From assembly GCA_031373665.1 (NCBI GenBank), contig JANMMZ010000020.1:1-64000 (forward strand): a stretch of 64,000 nucleotides of DNA, in the 5' to 3' direction. Under the pieces are notes generated by a model. The model was not told the origin of the DNA, did not search any database, and worked only from the letters and a program-made list of their open reading frames with translations. Made by a program: the position numbers and the translations under genes. This DNA is from M3007 sp031373665 (GTDB lineage: Bacteria > Bacteroidota > Bacteroidia > Chitinophagales > Saprospiraceae). This document shows, piece after piece, positions 10,101 through 15,946 of this stretch (the stretch's first letter is position 1; each line of letters opens with the position of its first letter).

Positions 10101-10773
10101 CGATATTGAAAAAACAGCGCGAACGCTGCTCACTATGTTGAATGATTGCGGAATCCCAGATCAATCTGTGACCATTGTAGCCCATTCTATGGGCGGGTTG
10201 GTATCGCGCTATATGATTGAGCATTTGGATGGTGGCGCGGCTAAAATCGCAAAATTGGTTCAATTGGGCACGCCCAACGGAGGGTCGGAGATCGGCGATT
10301 TCCGTAAAAAAATGTTCAACCTCATCGGTATGGGCATCAATGGCGTTTTGAAGGTCAAGCCTTATTTGAGCATTTGTACCTTTATCTGGAAGGGATTGGA
10401 AAAGAAACTATTTCATACGCTGGATCAAATGCAACCTTCCAATGATTTTATCATCAGCCTGAATAAAACGGATAAAACCAAACCGAGTGTCCCGTATCAT
10501 TTGATTGCAGGTGATACAACCCATATTGAAGCGGCCTTTGACGATAATGACCCCGCTTGGCAAAAAATATGGGCTTGTATCAAGGATCGAAGCCCCTACA
10601 TTTTTGTAGATTATGCGATTTTTAGTGATGAACCCAACGATATGGCGGTACGCCTAAAAAGCATGAGGACGTTGCCTTGGCAAGCCCACGAGTCGGTGTT
10701 TGAACTGCCTTGCGATCACATGAATTATTTTACCAATGCAAAAAGTTTGGAACAGTTGAAAAAACTACTGTAA
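7195..10773 (+). CDS. Caspase-like protease fused to a lipase-like alpha/beta hydrolase
   Basis: 1192 residues, 12 bases after the previous gene. Residues 1-320 are a C14 caspase-like domain: LHAVLIGINDYQTNPLAGC at the start, His99 in YYSGHGS and Cys170 in IMDCCFAG. It carries extra loops compared with the first caspase. The middle (about 325-900) holds several beta-rich stretches I cannot name. The C-terminal about 270 residues are an alpha/beta hydrolase of the PGAP1/lipase type. The oxyanion-side motif is VLVLIHGIIGD (His933), the nucleophile elbow is VAHSMGGL (Ser998), and the likely acid and base are Asp1149 in PNDMAV and His1175 in CDHMNYF. If both active sites work, the protein couples proteolysis to ester cleavage, perhaps of membrane lipids. 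No signal peptide or transmembrane segment is evident. The catalytic assignments are by motif only. Confidence 0.85.
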   Translation: MPTLHAVLIGINDYQTNPLAGCVNDALAIGRYFKKLCAAPINKGMEWQPNYLLAPEKDNNVAAGTPHHEPTRANIIAALQDAKNLLKDGDIFLLYYSGHGSTVFVPKVFEKIEEGLDLQTIVTTDSRKDPNVNNDILDKELAYLIADMLAPFAKPDGTQGVHLLAIMDCCFAGSNTRNTDQNTRSRMHSGGSYIDGKRDVLGFDPKGNSFYEPFKAGQTQVEWGGLKHARYVNLAAARDTEESKETQLTIGADGQKMQHGVFTYCLLNALEQSSANLSYHELIRRIETDVRSRVTNQIPMMEATNMADTDLFFLQNKFKTPEPEYIINRRTQSGQTEWYMNAGAIEGIVQGSGDKETTIKTKDGRSLKVVKVRSNESLLESDLLTDADANQQVWIDQMAFPVVKIGFAPDFKDESAQVKLLAAFKAEKANYLEWTAEADTAEFQVRYQKDGDGIQRYVLVRRGDVSPLFFQHDQASKFIGDANKIAKWDSISKISNPSTQIPRDHIKIHIEKKEGVFITPETLNDPNGWKPIQYDPQQAPTSIDPPSVLLQFGWDAQSEEPLQPAIKVKIENASDQNYWVGALFLRNDFGVKQWLEPKEVLGSLSLAIPWTSSGQTYDAIPIDLDDHYYDQGITEIKDYLLVFVAQKKFDLKDYIQDPIELSVTRSDGFRTPSVHKKDDWCTIKIPIQTTRSLRPQPISAKPQTFGGNIKIACQGDFMATAQWSNLARARRIVEKSAAENTKSASGRKTLLPPASLWDSVDSNESVFKKVYATSPDEHLSILELTNAKKPLAAGQYISITPGDPLADDETIVPFGYDPETGLYFPAGYTDEEGKVIITQLPPVTDGVIGADELDSLSEQRKKSLGGSIKLFFKKVVWAKLSGRHDYNKLALFYKNEDGTLSSTAYTGRKDHEADSIAAIQAATKDGQVLVLIHGIIGDTEGMIDAFYNLTDLHSRFKAILTFDYENLDTDIEKTARTLLTMLNDCGIPDQSVTIVAHSMGGLVSRYMIEHLDGGAAKIAKLVQLGTPNGGSEIGDFRKKMFNLIGMGINGVLKVKPYLSICTFIWKGLEKKLFHTLDQMQPSNDFIISLNKTDKTKPSVPYHLIAGDTTHIEAAFDDNDPAWQKIWACIKDRSPYIFVDYAIFSDEPNDMAVRLKSMRTLPWQAHESVFELPCDHMNYFTNAKSLEQLKKLL

Positions 10774-10813
10774 CATTGCATCTTGTTACTGAAGTACCAG
10801 AACGAATATATCT

Positions 10814-12568
10814 ATGAGTGATGAAATCAGGAAAAGTAGTTCTTTGGTAGCGGGTACGCCCCTGCCTAAGAAATACTATGTCTTGATGATCGCCATAGAC
10901 CATTATCCTGATGCGGAAACAGACGCGGGTGGTGCGGTCATAAAGGGAGGTTTTGCCGCGCTCAATAATCCCGTTTTTGATGCCAACAATGTATTAAAGG
11001 CGTTGCGCGAAAAATACGATTTGGCTATACCTGACCCTGCGGGTGTCTCTGATCTAAGAACAACTGATCCTCGATACAAAGATTATTCAGAACCTATACC
11101 AGTCTATGGGTCATTGTCTTGCAAATGCCTTTACAATGAGTCCGCTACGGTGGCCAATATTAGGCAACATATCAGCGATATTCACACTGATATTGGCCAA
11201 AACGATGCTTTTTTGATCTATTTTGCGGGGCATGGCTCCAATGAAGACGATGGTTATATCATTCCTTATGATGCGGTAAAAAGTGCGGGTTTAACCAATT
11301 GGTTGGCCTACTCCGTCTTGTACAATAAGTTTAAAAACTACCTGCAACCACCGCCCAAATGCCGCGATCTACTATTGATTTTGGATTGTTGCTTTTCAGG
11401 AGCCATTGTGTTAGGGAAACAAGGCAATAGAGATAATTCCCTCTGTTCCAGAGAGGTATTGATGTCTTGTGGTGCCGATAAAAAAGCCGACGACGGGGAC
11501 AGGGGCAAGGGTAGCCCTTTTGCCAATGCATTGGTGGGGCTCCTTCAACAAAATAACAACAGCCGGTTGGTTATTTCTGATATCAAAAAGAAGTTTGATT
11601 TGGCCATCAGTTTGAAGACGGATCAAAATACAGAATACGGGCCACTTCCCGTAGATCAAAACGGGAATGGAGAATTTGTTTTTCCTTTGAAAACCGAGAT
11701 TGCGGCAGATGTCCCGGTTCAATTATTGGCCAATAGTTTCATTAAAAATCTTAATTTCGATCAGCAAAAAGCAAGTCTAAACACAGAGTTTTTGGACTGC
11801 GATCACGATGATTTTAACATCATTTCTACCTGCGCTTACAATTTTGATGTGCAACAATTGATGCGTACCGTTATACTAAGGCACATTAAAGAAGAGTTGG
11901 GCGTGGATCTGCACATCAATCAGCCGATCATCGTGTGGCCTGATAGTATTGTGAAAAATGATTTTTGGGCGGCAGTGGCCGCCACCTTGGATGTGTCAAC
12001 AAAAGATGCTACCGCGAGCGATACCCAAAAAAAGGTGATAACCAATATAATGGGCAGATTGCTACGCGACCGCGAGAAACCCATTAATTCGCCCATCATT
12101 ATTTCTTTGGGTTACCAAAACAACAACCCTGAAATTTTGGGTAGCCTCCTTGGGTTTTGTGAATCATTTCACCAACAATTTACGGAAAAGAAGCAAGATA
12201 TTGCCTATAAAGACAAGATGTTTGATAAATTGTACATCGTCATTTCAGATGTGCGGAGTGGAACCAACGAGATGCTGAAAAGAGACGAATTGGTCTTGAA
12301 AATAAAAAATGTCCGAATCTCTGTAACCCCACCCATTGATACCAACCACATTAAAAAAGGCAATTTTACCTTATGGAAAAATGCTTTGACCAAGGCCGCC
12401 GAATCAGACTTGACTCCCGGTATTTCGATACAAAAAATTAAAGCATTGGATCCATTTGCCGATGGGCAAGTTGATTTTGAAATACTAAAATTGATCCAAT
12501 TACTCGGCCAAAACCTGCAAGTAGAACCCATGAAAATTACACAACAATTAGGCATTATACCACAATAA
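10814..12568 (+). CDS. Caspase-like protease with an unassigned C-terminal domain (possibly inactive STAND)
   Basis: 584 residues, 40 bases after the caspase-lipase gene. Residues about 18-290 are a third C14 caspase-like domain: YYVLMIAIDHYPD, His140 in IYFAGHGS and Cys193 in ILDCCFSG, followed by SCGADKKADDGDRGKGSPFA, a typical caspase-domain stretch. The C-terminal part (about 300-584) starts near LLANSFIKNLNFDQQ and has alternating strands and helices, including QPIIVWPDS, SPIIISLGY and KLYIVISDV. No Walker A is visible. The start resembles the lead-in of 'inactive STAND' domains reported with MoxR-vWA conflict systems, but I cannot confirm this by eye. The three caspases of this operon are clearly diverged from one another, not recent duplicates. 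Confidence 0.8.
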   Translation: MSDEIRKSSSLVAGTPLPKKYYVLMIAIDHYPDAETDAGGAVIKGGFAALNNPVFDANNVLKALREKYDLAIPDPAGVSDLRTTDPRYKDYSEPIPVYGSLSCKCLYNESATVANIRQHISDIHTDIGQNDAFLIYFAGHGSNEDDGYIIPYDAVKSAGLTNWLAYSVLYNKFKNYLQPPPKCRDLLLILDCCFSGAIVLGKQGNRDNSLCSREVLMSCGADKKADDGDRGKGSPFANALVGLLQQNNNSRLVISDIKKKFDLAISLKTDQNTEYGPLPVDQNGNGEFVFPLKTEIAADVPVQLLANSFIKNLNFDQQKASLNTEFLDCDHDDFNIISTCAYNFDVQQLMRTVILRHIKEELGVDLHINQPIIVWPDSIVKNDFWAAVAATLDVSTKDATASDTQKKVITNIMGRLLRDREKPINSPIIISLGYQNNNPEILGSLLGFCESFHQQFTEKKQDIAYKDKMFDKLYIVISDVRSGTNEMLKRDELVLKIKNVRISVTPPIDTNHIKKGNFTLWKNALTKAAESDLTPGISIQKIKALDPFADGQVDFEILKLIQLLGQNLQVEPMKITQQLGIIPQ

Positions 12569-12578
12569 CAGTATCATT

Positions 12579-13769
12579 ATGTCAAAAGAATTGACTCCCA
12601 TCATCAAACCCTACCCACAACCCAACCCTGAAGTGACAGGGTCTGAATCTCGATTCGCCGCCGGGCGCAAAGAGGTGGAGGTAGAAAAAAACGGCGTAAA
12701 GGTCAAAGAAATGCGCGATGTACTGGAGCGGGTAAGCCCTGATTGTCCAGTCTGCGATTTCAAATACAATCCAACCGATGCTACGGGTTCTTTTGTCCCC
12801 AAAATGGACGAAAAGGGCAAGCCGATCTTGAAAAAAAGCAAACCCATCGCGCCTTATATTCCCAATGCCGACCTGATCGAGTTGGTGCGATTGGCGCAGA
12901 TACTGCAACGCCCTATTTTGCTCAAGGGCGAGCCGGGCAGTGGCAAAACCCAACTCTCCAAAGCCATTGCTTATGAGTGGTATGGAGCGGATTATAAACA
13001 GCACTATTTTGAATGGCACATCAAGTCAACCGCTAAAGCGACTGATGGCCTTTTTACTTTTGACCACGTAGCCCGGCTTCGCGATGCCCAATTGAAAGAG
13101 GATGCTCAAGGCAAACGCATAGATTTGAGTGCCGAAAACTATCGTAGTTTTGGACCCTTAGCACAAGCCTTCTTGACTTCCACCCGCGAGCAGCCGTCTA
13201 TATTGCTCATTGATGAAATAGACAAAGCCGACATTGATTTTCCAAACGATTTGCTGCTCGAACTCGATGAACGCCGATTCACCATATCTGAAACCAAAGA
13301 AGTCATTGAAGCCGGTTATCCACCCCTGATTTTTATCACCAGCAATGATGAACGCGAACTTCCAGAAGCCTTCCTGCGCCGGTGCTTGTTCATGTACATC
13401 AAGTTCCCAACGGATGGCCAATTGATCGAAATCATCAGGGCGCACATACCGGGACTCATCGAAACCCAAGCCGATTTCATACAAGCCACAGCCGAAATAC
13501 CAGCCGATGATAAGGCTTCCAAAAATTTTGTGGAAGCGGCGATCAAACGGTTCAATGCACTCCGAAAATCCATAGAAGGCGATCCGGGCGACAACAAGCG
13601 CGTTTCTACCAGCGAATTATTGGATTGGCTCCGGGCTTATCACTTTGATCTCCAATCGGGCAAAGCCATGAATACTACCGATGATGGATTGAAAACCATA
13701 CCGCTGTACTACCAAACTATTTTGAAAACCTACGCGGCGTATAAAAGGGAAAAAGAAACTAAAAAGTGA
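12579..13769 (+). CDS. MoxR-type AAA+ ATPase of the caspase operon
   Basis: 396 residues, starting 10 bases after the third caspase gene. A roughly 90-residue N-terminal extension contains a CPVC pair (56-59). The AAA+ core follows: Walker A GEPGSGKT (117-124), Walker B ILLIDEIDKAD (208-218), sensor 1 FITSNDERELPEAF, and RRC as the candidate arginine-finger region. The insertions and the FLRRC/IKFP block are those of the MoxR clade. MoxR ATPases work with a vWA-domain partner to remodel targets, and the next gene supplies that partner with a TGATG stop/start overlap, implying translational coupling. In this operon the pair probably controls or loads the caspases; that is inference from gene order. 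It is not close in sequence to the second MoxR at 57561. Confidence 0.88.
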   Translation: MSKELTPIIKPYPQPNPEVTGSESRFAAGRKEVEVEKNGVKVKEMRDVLERVSPDCPVCDFKYNPTDATGSFVPKMDEKGKPILKKSKPIAPYIPNADLIELVRLAQILQRPILLKGEPGSGKTQLSKAIAYEWYGADYKQHYFEWHIKSTAKATDGLFTFDHVARLRDAQLKEDAQGKRIDLSAENYRSFGPLAQAFLTSTREQPSILLIDEIDKADIDFPNDLLLELDERRFTISETKEVIEAGYPPLIFITSNDERELPEAFLRRCLFMYIKFPTDGQLIEIIRAHIPGLIETQADFIQATAEIPADDKASKNFVEAAIKRFNALRKSIEGDPGDNKRVSTSELLDWLRAYHFDLQSGKAMNTTDDGLKTIPLYYQTILKTYAAYKREKETKK

Positions 13770-14938
13770 TGAATGAAAGGCTCATATTTTGGCACTTTTT
13801 CCATCAAATAGAAAAAGACCTCAGTTACGAACGTTGGATTGAAAAATACAAACTCTTCGAACTGGCACTCATGAATGGGCATATCCCTTTCGATGAGGAA
13901 TATGTGGCATTTCGTAAATTTTGTAAAATACTCTACCTCCAAGACTACCGCGATGAACCGCGATTCGACGACTTACTTACAAAGGCCATTCAAGAAGAAA
14001 AAACCATCTTGAACGCGCTTTTGCAAAAGCAAGCCATCAAAACGGCCGCTGAACTAGACCCAAAAGAAAAAGAGGCTAATGAAAGTACCAAGCCCTCCAG
14101 TACAGGATCTAAAACACCACCCTCCACACCGCCTACCGATGAAACGGATGGAAAAAAAGAGGTTGCGGCACCCTCGGATCTGACCCAGTCCAAGTTTTTC
14201 CACCCCAATTTAGATGCCGTCCCCGACGGATTCACCGACAACCACCCCAAAAGTGAGCAGTACTTGCACGGCGACGAATATTTTGCCGTCACCCGCCGCC
14301 AAATGGTAAAAGCATGGCAATACCTTCGCCGCAGTGAAAAACGAGGGTTCAATGACCGATTGGATATCCAAGGCACGATCCGACAAATAGCCCAGAATGG
14401 GCTATTTTTAGAGCCTGTATTTCACTCGGGGAAGGCCAACCGCGAAGATACCATCTTGATTTATGCCGATTGCCGTGGATCTATGACTCCTTTCCATGAG
14501 TTTACGCGTAGGCTCATTGATACTGCTCGCGGCGCGGGTGGACACCCCAAAGCCCCCGTTTATTATTTCCAAAATTTTCCAGTAGGATACGTTTTTCAAG
14601 AACCCAATCTGAACAATCCCATCAAGGTAAAAGAATCATTGCTCAAGGCCAATCGCCAAGCCACTTTGGCCATCATCATCAGTGATGCAGGGGCGGCTCG
14701 GGGCAATACCGATGTAGAACGCAACCAAAAACGCCTTGAAACCACCCAAATATTTCTAAGTTATCTCCGCGAAAGTGTTGCCCACATTATATGGCTCAAT
14801 CCAGTACCAGAACACCGATGGGTCGGAACGGCGGCGGCCTTGATACGGCAAGAAGTGACCGTTATGGCACCTGTATTTGACCACGATGGGCAAGATTTTC
14901 AGAGCACAATTAGGCTGTTGTTGAAGCAAAAGCGGTGA
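13769..14938 (+). CDS. vWA-domain partner of the MoxR ATPase
   Basis: 389 residues from the ATG at 13769, which shares its first base with the TGA of the MoxR gene (TGATG); a GTG three bases earlier is also possible. The N-terminal about 100 residues are helical. A low-complexity Ser/Thr/Pro linker (about 108-135) follows, then a conserved block around HPNLDAVPDGFTDNHPKSE. The vWA fold starts at TILIYADCRGSMTPF (about 228-242). The usual MIDAS DxSxS reads DCRGS, so the first serine is replaced, though the second conserved Asp may be ISDAGAARG near 310. This fits the vWA members found beside MoxR in conflict systems. The last gene of the operon; it ends one base before a convergent gene, with no room for a separate terminator. 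Confidence 0.82.
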   Translation: MNERLIFWHFFHQIEKDLSYERWIEKYKLFELALMNGHIPFDEEYVAFRKFCKILYLQDYRDEPRFDDLLTKAIQEEKTILNALLQKQAIKTAAELDPKEKEANESTKPSSTGSKTPPSTPPTDETDGKKEVAAPSDLTQSKFFHPNLDAVPDGFTDNHPKSEQYLHGDEYFAVTRRQMVKAWQYLRRSEKRGFNDRLDIQGTIRQIAQNGLFLEPVFHSGKANREDTILIYADCRGSMTPFHEFTRRLIDTARGAGGHPKAPVYYFQNFPVGYVFQEPNLNNPIKVKESLLKANRQATLAIIISDAGAARGNTDVERNQKRLETTQIFLSYLRESVAHIIWLNPVPEHRWVGTAAALIRQEVTVMAPVFDHDGQDFQSTIRLLLKQKR

Positions 14939-14939
14939 G

Positions 14940-15875
14940 TTATTGGAAGACTCCAACCACCATTTTCCACCAAACCGACATTTTTTGAATCCGAAAATAA
15001 GGCTTTTGCACCGCGCCAAAAGCACGACGGCCCATTTCGAGCCTTTGGATCATGCTGCCCTCGAAATCGAATATGGGTAAGCCCAATACCTGCTTGGCGT
15101 ATAAAATGGATTCCCATTTGAGCAGTACCGCGCTTCCTGATTGGCGCAACGAGGGCTCATCGCCACTGATGAGGTAGTAGGCGGCTTGTTGATCCCAGAC
15201 CAACAGTGCCGCAGAATGGATCTGACCAGTAACGATGTCTTTGGCAAAAAACATGCGGCAAGCATGGTGGGCGGTGAGGGCTTGGTAGAGTTTCTCCAAA
15301 AAAGCATAGGAGTAAGGCGGGGGTGCATTTTGTCGTTTAAAAGAAGCCGACACCAAGGCAAACAAGGCCGCTACATCAGGTGTTTGGGTGACGGTGACCA
15401 ACTGGGAGGCTTTTTTTATTTTCTGGCGGTAATTTTTGTCGATACCCTTATAAAGGGCTTGTTCATCGGGCAAAAGATCCAATAAATAAGAGTATCTGGT
15501 GGTCTGTTGATACCCATTCCAATAAAAGGGGAGCCAGTTTTCAAAGGTATAGTTGGTGTCTTGTAGAAAAATTGCTAATTTTGCGGGCAATTGAAGCAAC
15601 AATGCTTCATAAAGTTTTGTTTCTTCGGAGTTGCCCCTGTATTCGGCAATGATATAAGGCCCCAAAAACTTGCATAACTTAGGCATGATAATATAGTGCC
15701 AAAATCCTTTTTTCTTTAAAAAATACGGAAATACTGCTATTGTTTTGCCATTACGATCTATCGTAATAGCGTCCCAAGACCCATTTTCGCAAACGGCATC
15801 CAAGTACCAATCTTGCATAAACAAGGGTAAATTGGGCTCAGAATGGCAAAATTGACGATAAGCAGGTACTGACAT
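14940..15875 (-). CDS. GNAT-fold acetyltransferase-like protein (FemAB/BioF2-like)
   Basis: 311 residues from the ATG at 15875 (MSVPAYRQFCHSEPNLPL). I prefer this start because a -7 box lies at 15880-15887, so the longer frame reaching 15920 would begin upstream of transcription. The sequence FPYFLKKKGFWHYIIMPKLC, the stretch KGIDKNYRQKIKKASQL, and YLISGDEPSLRQSGSAVLLKW followed by FDFEGSMIQ are typical of the FemAB-like double-GNAT proteins. These transfer amino acids or acyl groups to cell-wall or surface polymers. No signal peptide is present, so it acts in the cytoplasm. The substrate cannot be told. It is transcribed toward the caspase operon and is probably unrelated to it. Confidence 0.75.
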   Translation of the reverse strand: MSVPAYRQFCHSEPNLPLFMQDWYLDAVCENGSWDAITIDRNGKTIAVFPYFLKKKGFWHYIIMPKLCKFLGPYIIAEYRGNSEETKLYEALLLQLPAKLAIFLQDTNYTFENWLPFYWNGYQQTTRYSYLLDLLPDEQALYKGIDKNYRQKIKKASQLVTVTQTPDVAALFALVSASFKRQNAPPPYSYAFLEKLYQALTAHHACRMFFAKDIVTGQIHSAALLVWDQQAAYYLISGDEPSLRQSGSAVLLKWESILYAKQVLGLPIFDFEGSMIQRLEMGRRAFGAVQKPYFRIQKMSVWWKMVVGVFQ

Positions 15876-15879
15876 AGCG

Positions 15880-15887
15880 CAAATGTA
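15880..15887 (-). promoter_or_regulatory. -7 box directly before the acetyltransferase-like gene
   Basis: On the minus strand TACATTTG ends only four bases before the ATG at 15875. If used, the transcript would be leaderless or nearly so. No clear -33 TTG is seen. Confidence 0.4.
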
Positions 15888-15946
15888 TTGCTTTTGCAGC
15901 ACACACGCCACACGATACAATCATGTTCACTTTTTACTTTACTCAA

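Noticed and set aside
3037..14938. Type III CRISPR-associated caspase (Craspase-like) interpretation
   Set aside because: No CRISPR repeats, Cas proteins or CHAT/TPR effector of that type is seen in the window.
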